Below, in pieces: positions 45,402-55,628 of a stretch of 64,000 bases of DNA. The stretch spans positions 1 through 64,000 of the forward strand of contig CATKXR010000008.1 in NCBI GenBank assembly GCA_949840805.1, given 5' to 3'. Numbering within the stretch: the first letter of the stretch is position 1; every line of letters begins with the position of its first letter. The DNA comes from an uncultured Lachnospiraceae bacterium (GTDB lineage Bacteria > Bacillota > Clostridia > Lachnospirales > Lachnospiraceae). Below the pieces are notes generated by a model, which saw only the letters and a list, made by a program, of their open reading frames with translations, did no database searches and was not told the origin of the DNA. Position numbers and translations under genes: made by a program.

Positions 45402-48400
45402 TCACAGCAATTCCTCGAACTCTTCCATTGTCACCAACACCTTCCGGGGCTTTGTCCCTTCGTCTTCTCCCACTACCCCGGCGTCCGCAAGCTGGTCCAT
45501 GATCCGCGCTGCCCGGTTAAAGCCAATCTTAAACATCCTCTGCAGCATTCCGATAGACGCCTTATCTTTCTCAATGATAAATCGTCCTGCCTGCTCAAAA
45601 TACTCGTCTCTCCCGTTACCGCCTCCTGCGGCCCCGCCGCCTGATGCCGACACGGCCGTGCTCATCTGTTTCTCCACATCCGGGTCATAGACGGCCGTAA
45701 GCCCCTGCTCTGACAGAAACTCCACGACCTGCTGGACCTCCGTATCAGACACAAACGCTCCCTGCACCCTCACAGGCTTGGGAATCCCGGACGGGAAGAA
45801 CAGCATATCTCCCTTGCCTAAAAGCTTCTCCGCCCCGTTCATATCGATGATCGTCCGGGAATCCACCCCCGATGACACGGAAAATGCGATTCTGGAAGGG
45901 ACGTTCGCCTTGATCAGGCCTGTAATTACATTGACGGACGGACGCTGGGTGGCGATCACCAGATGGATCCCGGCCGCGCGGGCAAGCTGCGCCAGACGGC
46001 AGATCGCGTCCTCCACCTCACCCGGGGCCACCATCATAAGGTCTGCCAGCTCGTCCACGATGATCACGATCTGAGGCAGCTTCTTCGGCTTTTTCTCCTC
46101 CGGCACGTCATCTCCCAGCTTCTCCACCCGGGAATTATATCCCTTTAAATTCCGTACATTGCACTCTGCAAACTTTTTATACCGGTCCTGCATCTCCGCC
46201 ACAGCCCAGTTCAATGCCCCCGAAGCCTTCTTTGGATCTGTCACCACAGGGATCAGCAGATGGGGAATGCCATTATAGACACTCAGCTCTACCACCTTGG
46301 GATCCACCATGATCAGCTTCACCTCATCCGGGCTTGCCTTAAAAAGGATACTCATGATAAGAGTATTGATACAAACCGATTTTCCCGAACCCGTAGCTCC
46401 CGCTATAAGCAGATGAGGCATCTTGGCAATATCCGTCACCACTACCTGGCCTCCGATATCCTTTCCCACGGCGAAAGCCATCTGGGACGGATGCTCCCGG
46501 AAAGCTTCCGATTCCAGCAGCTCCCTTAAATATACGGTTGTATTTTCTTTATTAGGCACCTCGATTCCCACCGCGGACTTACCGGGAATCGGCGCTTCGA
46601 TCCGGATATCTGCCGCCGCCAGGCTCAGTTTAATGTCATCTGCCAGCCCTACGATCCTGCTGACCTTGACTCCCTGTTCCGGGTGCAGCTCATACCGGGT
46701 CACGGACGGCCCGCAGCTTATATTGGTCACGGTGACACCCACCCCGAAATCCCTGAGGGTCTGCTGCAGCTTGATGGCCGTGTCTTTATACTCCTGCTGG
46801 GAGCCGGCCCCCGCCGAAAGGTTCCCCCTCTTTAACAGAGTAACCGGAGGAAACACATATTCCCTCTTTGGCAGGGTCTCCTTCTCGCGAATCTGCTGCT
46901 GCACACTGATCTCGCCTGCCTGCCGTTCCTCCAGAACCTCCCTCCTCTTCGATTCCAGCCGCTTATGAAGGGCTTCTGTGTCGCTGTCAATCACCTTGCC
47001 GGATGATGTCACCACCCGCTTTGATTCCTCCGGAATCACAAAATCGCCGAAACCGGATTCTTTTCTTTGCCGCCCGAACGTTCTGTCCTGCCGGTCTTCC
47101 TGCACTTCTTCCCAGTCATCCTCTTCTGACCAGATCTGCATTTCTTCACGGCCGGAAGGCTCTCCTTCTGACCAATATGACAGCCCCTTACCGCCGGTCG
47201 GTTCTCCTTCTGACCAGAGGGATGGGCCCTCATCTCCGGCCAGTTTTTCCTCCGGACGAGGGGACAGTCTTTCACGGCCGGTCGGTTCTCCTTCCGGACG
47301 GAGGGATGACCCCCTATAGCCGGACGGCTCTTCCTCCGGAAGGAGTGACCACCCTTCATCTCCGGACGGCTTTTTCTCTATCCAAAGTGACGGTCCCTCA
47401 TCTCCCGACGGCTCTTCCTCCGGAAGGAGGGACAGACCCTCATCTCCCGACGGCTCTTCCTCCGGCCAAAGCGACAATTTTCTTTCTCCCCTGGCCGGTT
47501 CTTCCGCCGGACGGCTCAACTGCCCTGCCCGGTTTTTTGGCTCCTCTCCCATAAATATATCATGGTCCCCTTCTGCGTCTTTCCCGTCCAGAACCCCGGT
47601 CAATCCGTGAAAAGACGGCTCCGAGGCCGGAGTGTGAAATGCAGGCGGTTTCAACGGCTTGCCAAAGCTTCCTTCAAAGTCATGCAGATGGGAAATCCCC
47701 TCCGCTACCAGAAGCTGCGCCGACTCTGCCGGTGTCAGGATCTTGTCCACGTCAAAAGGCGCCCTGTCCTCCCTGTCATTTCCCGGAGGCATCATAATCT
47801 TTCCCACAAAAATATCCGCCGGATCTACGGCCTTCTCTTTCTTCTCCTCTCTTTCCCCGCCCACAGGCCTTTCCTTCTCGGCAGGCCTGCCTTCCGGTAC
47901 GGCGGTTTCCGCCTTCACAACATTACCCACAAAAGCCTCGTTGCCTTGCACCGGCATATCAGCCTCATTGCCAAAATCCTGCGGGGCAGAATCGTATGCC
48001 TGAAATTCGTTCTCCGAGCCATAATCCTCATAAATCTCTTCCTGGGCTCCCAGATCCGTAGAACCCAGATTCACGCCCCGCACCCTCTGTTCTTTCTGCA
48101 GACGCCGCTCTTCCTGCCTTTCGGCCCGCTCTTCCCGTCTTCTTTCCAAATCTTCTCTCGCGTACCGGTATGCTGCATCCCCCTGTCTTTTCACCGCATT
48201 CACGATGGAACGCTCTGTAATGCACACGGCGCTGATGGCAAAACATACGGTCAGGACCAAAAATGCCCCGATATTTCCAAGCACTGACGTAAGCCCCCAG
48301 CAGATCAGCCCGCCTGTCAGCCCGCCGCCTGTGCCGCTCTGCGAAGACATCCGGTAATACTCCAAAATACCGCTTCCCTGCTCCGGGTCTTTTCCAAACA

Positions 48401-48866
48401 AAAGCTGTGCAAACCCGCACAACACAAGGACTGCCGCCACACAGGCAAGAAGCTTGCGCATAGCCGTCATATTTCCCCTGTTGGAAAGATAAAAACATGT
48501 CCCCACAAATAAAAGAAACGGGGCTATAAACCCCACGCTGCCAAAAATCCCAAGCTGAAACGCCCGAAGATACTGTCCTGCCGCCCCGCACAAATGGAAA
48601 TTGCTCAAAAACAACAGCACCCCCGCCGCAAACGACAATATAACCAGCACCTCTGCGCCAATAAAATCTTCGTTCTCCTCCTCTGCGGAAACCGGGTTCC
48701 TGCCGGATTTCCTGCTGCCCTGTCCTGTTCTGTCAGGATTTGCCCTGCCGGTATTTCCCGCCCTGCCTCCGTTCCCTGCTTTAGCGCCTGCCTGCCTTCC
48801 CCTGGAATTTCCTGCCCTGCCGCCTTCCTTTCCTGCCGAAGACTTCTTATTCGCTGTCACTGCCAA
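45402..48866 (-). CDS. ftsK: DNA translocase FtsK/SpoIIIE with repeat-rich linker
   Basis: 1154 aa from the TTG at 48866 (AGGAGG nine bases before); an ATG at 48890 lacks a ribosome site. A basic Gly/Arg-rich N-terminus is followed by four membrane helices (about 75-240). The linker of nearly 400 residues includes eight or so 16-residue repeats of the type [14 protein letters not shown]. The motor domain has [16 protein letters not shown], a Walker B-type [10 protein letters not shown] and [19 protein letters not shown]. The gamma winged-helix ends [11 protein letters not shown]. It pumps DNA at septation or sporulation. Confidence 0.94.
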   Translation of the reverse strand: MAVTANKKSSAGKEGGRAGNSRGRQAGAKAGNGGRAGNTGRANPDRTGQGSRKSGRNPVSAEEENEDFIGAEVLVILSFAAGVLLFLSNFHLCGAAGQYLRAFQLGIFGSVGFIAPFLLFVGTCFYLSNRGNMTAMRKLLACVAAVLVLCGFAQLLFGKDPEQGSGILEYYRMSSQSGTGGGLTGGLICWGLTSVLGNIGAFLVLTVCFAISAVCITERSIVNAVKRQGDAAYRYAREDLERRREERAERQEERRLQKEQRVRGVNLGSTDLGAQEEIYEDYGSENEFQAYDSAPQDFGNEADMPVQGNEAFVGNVVKAETAVPEGRPAEKERPVGGEREEKKEKAVDPADIFVGKIMMPPGNDREDRAPFDVDKILTPAESAQLLVAEGISHLHDFEGSFGKPLKPPAFHTPASEPSFHGLTGVLDGKDAEGDHDIFMGEEPKNRAGQLSRPAEEPARGERKLSLWPEEEPSGDEGLSLLPEEEPSGDEGPSLWIEKKPSGDEGWSLLPEEEPSGYRGSSLRPEGEPTGRERLSPRPEEKLAGDEGPSLWSEGEPTGGKGLSYWSEGEPSGREEMQIWSEEDDWEEVQEDRQDRTFGRQRKESGFGDFVIPEESKRVVTSSGKVIDSDTEALHKRLESKRREVLEERQAGEISVQQQIREKETLPKREYVFPPVTLLKRGNLSAGAGSQQEYKDTAIKLQQTLRDFGVGVTVTNISCGPSVTRYELHPEQGVKVSRIVGLADDIKLSLAAADIRIEAPIPGKSAVGIEVPNKENTTVYLRELLESEAFREHPSQMAFAVGKDIGGQVVVTDIAKMPHLLIAGATGSGKSVCINTLIMSILFKASPDEVKLIMVDPKVVELSVYNGIPHLLIPVVTDPKKASGALNWAVAEMQDRYKKFAECNVRNLKGYNSRVEKLGDDVPEEKKPKKLPQIVIIVDELADLMMVAPGEVEDAICRLAQLARAAGIHLVIATQRPSVNVITGLIKANVPSRIAFSVSSGVDSRTIIDMNGAEKLLGKGDMLFFPSGIPKPVRVQGAFVSDTEVQQVVEFLSEQGLTAVYDPDVEKQMSTAVSASGGGAAGGGNGRDEYFEQAGRFIIEKDKASIGMLQRMFKIGFNRAARIMDQLADAGVVGEDEGTKPRKVLVTMEEFEELL

Positions 48867-48954
48867 AGTTCTCTGCCTCCTATTCTCCATTGAGGATAGT
48901 ATACAAAAAATCATCAAGAATTGCAACCATGGAATGCGAAGCTCCTTTTACGGC

Positions 48955-49006
48955 AAAAAACCGGGACTTGTCCTTCCGATCTCGATCAGAATCAGACAAA
49001 TCCCGG
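48955..49006 (-). terminator. Terminator downstream of the YfcC-type transporter
   Basis: Minus strand CCGGGATTTGTC (48995-49006) pairs with GACAAGTCCCGG (48961-48972), then TTTTTT (48955-48960). Confidence 0.88.
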
Positions 49007-49059
49007 CCTTCATAATCTTTCTTATATCTGCTGCAACGAAAAAACAATCGTCCTGTTTC

Positions 49060-50571
49060 TTAGGAAAGCCCCGTCATCACCGCCAGCAGCACCGTCACCG
49101 TAGCACACACAAACAGCACTGCCTGGAACCGGATCTGAAATTTCGCCCATTTCCCCCAGTCCAGCTTTGCGGCCGCCAGCGCCCCGAGAAGACACCCGGA
49201 AGTAGGCACAATAAAGTTCGTAAACGCATCCCCAAGCTGATAGGCTACCACGGCCACCTGCCGTTCCACTCCCACCAGATCTGCCAGCGGCGCCATGACC
49301 GGCATGGTAAGGGCCGCCTGGCCGGAACCGGACACCACAAAAAAATTAAACACAGACTGGAACACGTACATCAGCCACGCGGAAATCATCGGCGGGAAAT
49401 TCTTCATCCCCTCACTGAGCCCGTGAAGAATCGTATTGAGCACGGTCCCGTCCGTTGCGCTGGTCCCTCCCAGGATAATGATAATGCCCTGAGCCATACC
49501 CACGCACATGGCCGCCCCCAGAAGGTCAGCAGCCCCCTGGTCAAAAGCCCTGGGAATATCATTCAGCTTCATCTCATTCAGATGAAATACCAGCCCAATG
49601 ATTCCCGACACCAAGCCCATCACAAAGAACTGGGAGGCGATCTCCGGAATATAGTAGCCCTTGGCCACCACGCCCCATATGGTCCAGCCCATGCACACAG
49701 CGATGGTCAGCAGCACCAGCTTATGCCCAAGGGTAAACGGCGGAAGCTCCTTTCCGTTCTTTGCAAATTCCTCCCGGTAAGCCTTATCGGACTCGTAAGC
49801 CACGGACATCATGGGATTCTTTTTGACTTTCATGGCATACCGCATGGTAAAAATCGATGCAATCCCGGTAAAAACAATCCACATGGGTATCCTGAACCAT
49901 GCCCCCGACATAACCGGCACCCCGGCCACTCCCTGGGCCACTGCCAGTCCGAACGGATTCTGCCAGGAGGTGCCAAAGCCAATCTGGGTAGCCACATAAG
50001 AGCACATGATTCCCACCACCGCGTCATACCCCATGGCGATAAACATGGGAACCAGGATCATTACAAAGGGAATGGCTTCTTCTCCCATTCCAAAGACCGC
50101 CCCGCCAAGGGAAAACAGTACGGTCAATATGGGGATCAGCAAAATCTCCCTTCCGTTGGTCATATCGATGACCCGCATAATGCCGCTTTCCACGGCCCCT
50201 GTCCGCAGCACGATCCCGAAAGCGCCGCCCACCACCAGGATAAACGCAATAATCCCCACTGCCGTGCCGTTCTTGTCGCCAACCGTCATTCCCTCAAACA
50301 CATAGTTCAGGATTCCCTGGCCGCCGAAATCTTCTGTGCCGAACAGCGGCGCGATCTTTGTCACCTTATTGCCGCTCTCGTCAAGCACATACTGGAAACT
50401 TTCCGGATCCAGCACGGTCCTGGTCTTCTCCTCCCCGTTCATCATGTAAGTAATCTCTTTTGTCTCGTACTTCCCCAGCGGAACAAATACCGTCAGAAGC
50501 GCCGCCAGCAAAATGACGCCGAAAATAATGACATATGTATGGGGCATCTGAAACTGTTTTTTCTTTTCCAT
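49060..50571 (-). CDS. YfcC/DcuC-family membrane transporter
   Basis: 503 aa, about 12 membrane helices. The sequence MPHTYVIIFGVILLAALLTV at the start, GGAFGIVLRTGAVESGI, MGEEAIPFVMILVPM and IVPTSGCLLGALAAAKLDW near the end match the YfcC (C4-dicarboxylate/basic amino acid carrier-like) family. It follows the isoaspartyl dipeptidase by 14 bases, so it probably carries a dipeptide or related substrate for that enzyme. AGGAGACGAATAAACC precedes the ATG. Ends at the terminator 48955-49006. Confidence 0.88.
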   Translation of the reverse strand: MEKKKQFQMPHTYVIIFGVILLAALLTVFVPLGKYETKEITYMMNGEEKTRTVLDPESFQYVLDESGNKVTKIAPLFGTEDFGGQGILNYVFEGMTVGDKNGTAVGIIAFILVVGGAFGIVLRTGAVESGIMRVIDMTNGREILLIPILTVLFSLGGAVFGMGEEAIPFVMILVPMFIAMGYDAVVGIMCSYVATQIGFGTSWQNPFGLAVAQGVAGVPVMSGAWFRIPMWIVFTGIASIFTMRYAMKVKKNPMMSVAYESDKAYREEFAKNGKELPPFTLGHKLVLLTIAVCMGWTIWGVVAKGYYIPEIASQFFVMGLVSGIIGLVFHLNEMKLNDIPRAFDQGAADLLGAAMCVGMAQGIIIILGGTSATDGTVLNTILHGLSEGMKNFPPMISAWLMYVFQSVFNFFVVSGSGQAALTMPVMAPLADLVGVERQVAVVAYQLGDAFTNFIVPTSGCLLGALAAAKLDWGKWAKFQIRFQAVLFVCATVTVLLAVMTGLS

Positions 50572-50585
50572 GGTTTATTCGTCTC

Positions 50586-51758
50586 CTATTCCTCAAATGT
50601 ACCCTTCACCACAACCTGCCCGCCTGCAACCATAACCTGTCCTTTTGCAAATACCGTGTCCACCGCAAGATTCTTCTCGTCAGACATCACCAGGTCTGCA
50701 TCAAGCCCTTCCCGGACCCGTCCCTTTAAAGGAAGTTTCAAAAGCGCAGCCGGATTTTCCGTCACTGCCTTTAAAGCCGCAGAAAAAGGCACTCCGTCCT
50801 CCAGCACCGCATCTTTCATCTCCCGGTACAGAGAAGATACCTTTCCTACTCCAAGCCCCTTTAATGTGCCGTCCGGATAAAAAATTGGCAGGCTTCCCTG
50901 CCCGTCGGAGGAAAAGGTTACATGATCTTCTCCCACGCCCCTGTCAAGCGCCATTTTTAACCCTGTGCTGGCCTTCACCTCATCCGGCTCCAGATAATCC
51001 GGGTCTGAACTGGTAGTCAGGTCAATATAGCCGCCCTGGCTTATGGCATAATCAATCCCCTCTTCCATCAAAGTCCTGCTCCGGTTAATATGGGTCGGCA
51101 ACATATTGGAAGAAGGAATCTGGGTCTTTTCCAGAACATACCGCAAAAAATCCAGTTTTTCTTCTCCGTCCCCCATATGGATATTCACCAGCCCTGCCTT
51201 GGCGGAAAGAATGCCGCCCACCCTTGTATCGGCCACGATCCGGGCAAATTCTTCCTTTGAAGGCTGGGAGGAGCGGTGGTCCGAAATGGCGATCTCCCCG
51301 GTTCCCACCACTTTTTCCAACAAAATAATATCATCCATAATGCTTCCCATAAGAGTTCTCACAGGAACCTGGTAGGAACCGGTATATATATAGGTAGTAA
51401 TCCCTTCCTCCTCCAGCCCCTTGGCCTTTGCCAGAAGATTGGACATGGTACGGGTACAGCCGTCTGTCCCAAGACATCCCACCACCGTAGTGACTCCTCC
51501 TGAGATAATATCGGAAAGCATGACTTCCGGCGTCCTGGTCTTAGCCCCGCCTTCACCGCCGCCGCCCAAAATATGGACATGGGCGTCAATCAGCCCCGGC
51601 ATCAGCACCTTTCCCTTCCCGTCCAGCACTGTAATTCCATATGCCTTCTCCACAGGAAGCCCTTCTCCGATTTTTAATATTTTCCCTCCCCCAATCAGCA
51701 CATCCTTTACTCCCAGTTCCTCGGGAGCATAAACACGGATATTTTGAATCAAATACAA
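50586..51758 (-). CDS. iadA: Beta-aspartyl (isoaspartyl) dipeptidase
   Basis: 390 aa amidohydrolase that cleaves isoaspartyl dipeptides from damaged proteins. Metal ligands: PGLIDAHVHILGGGGEGG, NIHMGDGEEK and HINRSRTLMEEG, with FSSDGQGSLPIFYPDG holding the catalytic Asp. ISDHRSSQPS carries a conserved His. Nothing else in the amidohydrolase superfamily combines these blocks. The start is a TTG at 51758 behind GAGGAGGG. Paired with the YfcC-type transporter. Confidence 0.93.
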   Translation of the reverse strand: MYLIQNIRVYAPEELGVKDVLIGGGKILKIGEGLPVEKAYGITVLDGKGKVLMPGLIDAHVHILGGGGEGGAKTRTPEVMLSDIISGGVTTVVGCLGTDGCTRTMSNLLAKAKGLEEEGITTYIYTGSYQVPVRTLMGSIMDDIILLEKVVGTGEIAISDHRSSQPSKEEFARIVADTRVGGILSAKAGLVNIHMGDGEEKLDFLRYVLEKTQIPSSNMLPTHINRSRTLMEEGIDYAISQGGYIDLTTSSDPDYLEPDEVKASTGLKMALDRGVGEDHVTFSSDGQGSLPIFYPDGTLKGLGVGKVSSLYREMKDAVLEDGVPFSAALKAVTENPAALLKLPLKGRVREGLDADLVMSDEKNLAVDTVFAKGQVMVAGGQVVVKGTFEE

Positions 51759-51920
51759 AGAAAAATCCCTCCTCTCCGTCGCCGTACAATCACTACAAGT
51801 CCTGAATCATAGCAGGCAGGTTGTTTTCGAATCTCACGTCATCAAAAATTCTATCACATTTTCCTTGAAAGGTCATTTATTTTTTTACATTTTTTTGTAT
51901 TTTTTTTCATTAAACGCCGG

Positions 51921-51960
51921 AAAAAAGGTGCAACGCCCCTGTCAAAGACTTTGCACCTTT
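51921..51960 (-). terminator. Terminator downstream of the 52009 gene
   Basis: Minus strand GGTGCAA and TTGCACC arms (51927-51933 with 51951-51957), followed by TTTTTT (51921-51926). Confidence 0.85.
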
Positions 51961-52008
51961 TCTTCTTTCTTGTGAAAATTCCATCAACTGCAGCCGTCCG
52001 GCTTTCCC

Positions 52009-53124
52009 TTATTCACTGTAGCAGGTTTCACGATAAATAAAATCATCTTCCAGCTTATCCATGGTAAAGGTTCTTCCCCAGTGAATCGATCTGTTATAAT
52101 TCCCCTCACAGATCGTGACCGTATCACCGTCAATGCCTAAAACGATAATGGAATGCTCGCCGCCTGTGCTGTTATAAACCCGCAGATGGTCCCCGACCCG
52201 GAGGGCATCCCCGTCAAAAGTATCATACTTCGTTTTCTTTGCACTCTTTCCAAATACCGCGTCCTGCACCATGAAGGCAAACCCTGCACAGCCGTACCCG
52301 GTTCTGTTGCCGCTCTTGTAGCTGTTGTCGTTATCCCACCTCTTGCCTTCCGGATACTTTGATTTTAACGCAATAATTTTCTTGTATGCTTCCTCGTCCG
52401 TAAGTTCATCGGCCTGGGCAATATTCTCCTCATCATTCTGGGAGCTGCTGGAGCTAGAGCTAGAACTTGAACCGTCTTCCATTTCCTTCCTATATTCTTC
52501 CCAGTCCTCGTCATCCACTATATCGATTACATAGTAGTCGGCTTTATCAATTACATAATAGACGCCTTCCCCTTTATTATGATATGTCTTCTTTACCAGC
52601 TCCCCGTTCCCGTTAAAATAATAATACTGGCCGTCTATTTCCTCGTAACCCGTCAGGGCACAGCCGGATTCATCAAAATAATACTGTTTCCCGGAAATCT
52701 TCTTCCATCCCGTAGCATACTCTCCGTTTGAATATATATACTGCTTTCTGCCGGAATCCGTCACCCAGCTCCCGACGGTATTTTCCGGCACATCGGCCTG
52801 GGAATTGGTGTTTTTCGTCTCAACCACACCGTTCGCAGTCCAGGCCCCGCTGTCATTTACATCATACCCGTCCACATTGGTAGAAACATACATCCAGCCG
52901 CTCTCATTAAACCGGTAGCTTTCCGCAATCCCGTCCTGATTTCCATCGATCCATTCCCAGCATGCCACAGGATAAGAGCCATCGTCTCTCTGGTACCACC
53001 AGTTTGAAATTCCGTTCTCATTTGCCGGCTTGGAAGCATCCTGCATCCAGCCTCCTGCAAATGCCTGGCCGGTCATTGACAAGGCCATCAGCACGGCAGC
53101 GCCCATCGTCCACGTTTTTTTCAT
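52009..53124 (-). CDS. Secreted wall-repeat protein with cysteine-peptidase-like C-terminal domain
   Basis: 371 aa. Signal peptide MKKTWTMGAAVLMALSMTGQ, cleaved after AFA. Wall-binding-type repeats fill about 25-190 (YQRDDGSYPVACWEWIDG, KISGKQYYFDESGCALTGY, GQYYYFNGNGELVKK). A linker with nine consecutive serines follows. The C-terminal 110 residues contain TGYGCAGFAFMVQDAVFG (Cys), GGEHSIIVLGIDG (His) and EGNYNRS (Asn), the order of NlpC/P60 or CHAP-like cysteine hydrolases. Probably acts on the wall, but the fold is inferred from the Cys-His-Asn spacing. Confidence 0.78.
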   Translation of the reverse strand: MKKTWTMGAAVLMALSMTGQAFAGGWMQDASKPANENGISNWWYQRDDGSYPVACWEWIDGNQDGIAESYRFNESGWMYVSTNVDGYDVNDSGAWTANGVVETKNTNSQADVPENTVGSWVTDSGRKQYIYSNGEYATGWKKISGKQYYFDESGCALTGYEEIDGQYYYFNGNGELVKKTYHNKGEGVYYVIDKADYYVIDIVDDEDWEEYRKEMEDGSSSSSSSSSSQNDEENIAQADELTDEEAYKKIIALKSKYPEGKRWDNDNSYKSGNRTGYGCAGFAFMVQDAVFGKSAKKTKYDTFDGDALRVGDHLRVYNSTGGEHSIIVLGIDGDTVTICEGNYNRSIHWGRTFTMDKLEDDFIYRETCYSE

Positions 53125-53223
53125 GAAAATTTACCTCCTTGTATGGATACTCTCTCGAAATTTCTCAAATTTTAGAAAAAATTCCGAATATACAAATTGT
53201 ATCAGAACATCTAATTCTTTCTA

Positions 53224-53252
53224 ATTATACCATATCCTGCATAAAAGTAAAT
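53224..53252 (-). promoter_or_regulatory. Promoter of the 52009-53124 gene
   Basis: Minus strand extended -10 TGGTATAAT (TATAAT at 53224-53229); a weak ATTTAC lies 17 bases upstream. AT-rich leader of about 90 bases ends in AAGGAGG. Confidence 0.55.
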
Positions 53253-53261
53253 ATGGATTAT

Positions 53262-53333
53262 CGTGCGAAGATTGACAGAGCACGCCTACCCGAAGGGCAT
53301 ACATTGTGGAATACCTGACAGGGTACTCCTTAT
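53262..53333. repeat. 72-bp dispersed palindromic repeat, copy 2
   Basis: Same length and order as 11345-11416: CGTGC-N13-GCACG, then ACCCGAAGGGC, then a degenerate CCTGACAGGGTA arm and CTCCTTAT. The 5-bp stems are intact although the loops differ. Lies between the promoter of the wall-repeat gene and the end of the phosphoesterase gene. Confidence 0.8.
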
Positions 53334-53429
53334 CATGCATTGCTGTTCACAGGGCAATATTGTTATGTTAAGATTCTCCCGAAGAGATCCGCAGGAGAAG
53401 AAGGACAGCCTCAAAAGCTCCAGAATCCA

Positions 53430-54704
53430 TCACTCCGTTTTGCCGCATCCCCCATACTCTTCAAACTGTTTCTTCGGCCCGCCGCAGACAGGGCATCGCT
53501 CCGGGACTGAATCCCCCGCCATGACAAAACCGCACACAGGGCAAACGTACACGGTCCCTTCTGCAAAATTTTCCATGTCCGCCGCCTGCTCCAGAAGAGC
53601 CGCATGAACCTTTTCCGCCATGGCCGCGCCCGTATAAGCCTGTTCCGCCAGGGGGCTGTTGTGATCCTTGGCATACTCGGAAGCCATCTGGTAAAAATAG
53701 CCATATTCAAACTTTTCCCCTGGCACATAGGTACTGACTGATTCCATAAAAGGCGCCGGCTGATCAAGAATGGAATAAAAGCTCCTGGCATGATAATATT
53801 CCGAAGCAGCAAGAGCGCGGAAAAGCGTGGCGATCCGGTCCATTCCCCTGCGCTCTGCACGGTCGGCAAACATCAGGTATTTAAAATGTGCCAGCAGTTC
53901 TCCCTGCACGGTCTCCTCCAGTTTCCGGTGCAGTATGCCGTCTTCCCTCTCTCTTTTGTAACAGTCCTCCGCAAGATCCGCAACCCGGTGAACCAGCCTT
54001 CCCTCTTCCATATAAAAATGGACGACATGATGTTCCACATCACATGCCCTGATATCTTTTGACACATCTTCTATCATCGCCCCGCCGCCTCCGGTACAGA
54101 TCAGAGGAATGCCGTCCACCTGGTCTTCAAACCGGGAGTGGACATGGCCGCAGAGCAGATATTTCACCTTACTTTTCCACGGCGCGTAAGCGCTTTTCAG
54201 GCGGGTGAACTCCTCATCGGATACACAGTTCAGGATAAAATGATTCGGCACCGGAATATGGAACGCAATGATTGCCCTCTCCACCTCTTCCATGGAAAGA
54301 ACCTGCTTCAGCAGCAAAAGCCCCTCTTCCTCAAAGGAGCGGACCGCATTATCCAACACAACCACCGCAAAATCGTCTGTAAGGAGCGCGTAATTTTTCA
54401 AACCAAAATATTCCGTGTAAGCGCCCGTGTCATGGTTCCCCCGAAGGGAATAGACCGGATTTCCCGCCAGGGATTCCGTCAGCTCTTGTATTGTTTGATA
54501 ATGCCTCCCTGTCCCTGCAGGAACCAGATCCCCTACGATCAGCGTGATATCATCCCGGCTGCTCTCCTCCAGGGCGCCTGCATAGACTTTCATATTATAG
54601 GTTCCCAGGCCTTCGCATCCGGGGTCGCCGATCACTCCCATGGAATGCACATTCTTCAGCCGGACGACCGGCTCCGATACCTGTACTGTTTTTTTATTGC
54701 CCAT
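53430..54704 (-). CDS. Fusion of metallophosphoesterase, rubrerythrin and rubredoxin-like domains
   Basis: 424 aa in one frame. Residues 1-235: calcineurin-like phosphoesterase with LIVGDLVPAGTG, LRGNHDTG and LCGHVHSRFEDQ; the usual first motif D-x-H is altered (IGDPGCEG). Residues 245-375: rubrerythrin four-helix domain with GELLAHFKYLMFADRA, ASEYYHARS and AEKVHAALLEQA, the Glu and ExxH di-iron ligands. Residues 380-415: rubredoxin-like knuckles YVCPVCGF and CPVCGG. Rubrerythrins reduce peroxide in anaerobes. The attached phosphoesterase suggests a repair or signalling role, which is inference. AGGATAAAGG precedes the ATG. Confidence 0.85.
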   Translation of the reverse strand: MGNKKTVQVSEPVVRLKNVHSMGVIGDPGCEGLGTYNMKVYAGALEESSRDDITLIVGDLVPAGTGRHYQTIQELTESLAGNPVYSLRGNHDTGAYTEYFGLKNYALLTDDFAVVVLDNAVRSFEEEGLLLLKQVLSMEEVERAIIAFHIPVPNHFILNCVSDEEFTRLKSAYAPWKSKVKYLLCGHVHSRFEDQVDGIPLICTGGGGAMIEDVSKDIRACDVEHHVVHFYMEEGRLVHRVADLAEDCYKREREDGILHRKLEETVQGELLAHFKYLMFADRAERRGMDRIATLFRALAASEYYHARSFYSILDQPAPFMESVSTYVPGEKFEYGYFYQMASEYAKDHNSPLAEQAYTGAAMAEKVHAALLEQAADMENFAEGTVYVCPVCGFVMAGDSVPERCPVCGGPKKQFEEYGGCGKTE

Positions 54705-54819
54705 AATCCTTTATCCTCACATTCTTTCTTGTAAAACCCGTTGTCTGATGGCGGGTTTTTTGAATTATACCATACCATTCTATATATTGCCATATTTTTG
54801 CAAAAAGAAAACAGAAGCC

Positions 54820-54846
54820 AAAAAACACGCCAACTAGCCCCGTGTT
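54820..54846 (-). terminator. Terminator of the agr locus
   Basis: Minus strand AACACG (54841-54846) pairs with CGTGTT (54824-54829) around an 11-base loop, then TTTT. It lies 60 bases after agrD. Confidence 0.75.
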
Positions 54847-54908
54847 CTTTTTCTTCTGCTCTCTCCCGTTTTCATTATTACCGTCTTATCTTTTACGGCT
54901 TTTACTTT

Positions 54909-55028
54909 TTATCTCTGCTTTTTCTCCGGCCGCTTTGGCTGATAAACTCCTGCCTCGGATGCCCGTCCGTCTGCCCTCTTTGCATTCTTTAACGCAATAC
55001 GCGCTAACAATTCAAGACCTTTTTTCAT
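54909..55028 (-). CDS. agrD: AgrD-type cyclic-peptide pheromone precursor
   Basis: 39 aa, below usual gene-calling limits. The amphipathic leader MKKGLELLARIALKNAKRAD is followed by GRASEAGVYQPKRPEKKQR. The pattern G-x-AS-x3-Y-QPK-x-P is that of Lachnospiraceae cyclic-lactone peptide precursors; the proline-rich charged tail is the AgrB-processed end. Its ATG overlaps the agrB stop (ATGA) and GGAGG lies ahead. The usual ring-forming Cys is absent. Ser (in RAS) could form a lactone instead, or the peptide may stay linear. Confidence 0.8.
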   Translation of the reverse strand: MKKGLELLARIALKNAKRADGRASEAGVYQPKRPEKKQR

Positions 55029-55603
55029 ACTGGCCTGTTCCTCCTTTCTACAACCATGTAAACTGAAACTGCTATGAACGCACCTATGAAGCCTGCGCTG
55101 ATTTTTTCAAAGCCCATTCTCCATAAGAGAATTCCTGTTATAATCCAAAAAAATGTTATCTGCAAACTTTTCTTTCTGAAACAGACAGCCTCCTCTTTTG
55201 TAAACGGCCTGTTCTCATGCTCCACAGGAGCATTTTTATAAACCATCCAGGCAAAAAAGACAATTGCACCGAATAAAAAGGGCCTCCGGATTTTGCCGTA
55301 ATACAGAAATACTTTTGTAAATAAAAGTACGCTTAAATTAGTCAGGGCAAACAAGGAAAAACATTTCTTATAACTGTCTGCATGATATCCTCCGGCCAAT
55401 CTTCTCGTACTGATAAAAACCACATAAAAACTGCAGATCTCAATCAGGGCATCGCCTAAAAGCCCGATGGATAACATGATCAAAAAATTGATCATATTTG
55501 CAATTGTTATCTCAAAACCATACAGATACAGCTCTTTATCATCCGGATCAATAATCTGTTCCGCGCATAGCTTATTTGTTAATAACAGAGACAGTCTATG
55601 CAT
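55025..55603 (-). CDS. agrB: AgrB-type pheromone-processing membrane peptidase
   Basis: 192 aa, about five membrane helices. Contains the AgrB signature RRLAGGYHAD with the catalytic His. The catalytic Cys is expected near KKCFSLFALT. Cleaves the AgrD tail and helps ring formation. Start ATG behind GGAGACGATAA. Overlaps agrD by 4 bases. It has its own promoter and upstream direct repeat at 55629-55694. Confidence 0.9.
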   Translation of the reverse strand: MHRLSLLLTNKLCAEQIIDPDDKELYLYGFEITIANMINFLIMLSIGLLGDALIEICSFYVVFISTRRLAGGYHADSYKKCFSLFALTNLSVLLFTKVFLYYGKIRRPFLFGAIVFFAWMVYKNAPVEHENRPFTKEEAVCFRKKSLQITFFWIITGILLWRMGFEKISAGFIGAFIAVSVYMVVERRNRPV

Positions 55604-55628
55604 TTATCGTCTCCTTCCTTATCAAATT

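Noticed and set aside
48601-50880. 759-codon plus-strand frame
   Set aside because: Opposite ftsK, a terminator and the YfcC-type transporter; no family motifs; shadow frame.
54733-54761. Plus-strand terminator-like hairpin AAACCCG/CGGGTTTTTT
   Set aside because: No plus-strand gene precedes it; it lies in the leader of the phosphoesterase gene and may be chance or a weak leader structure.
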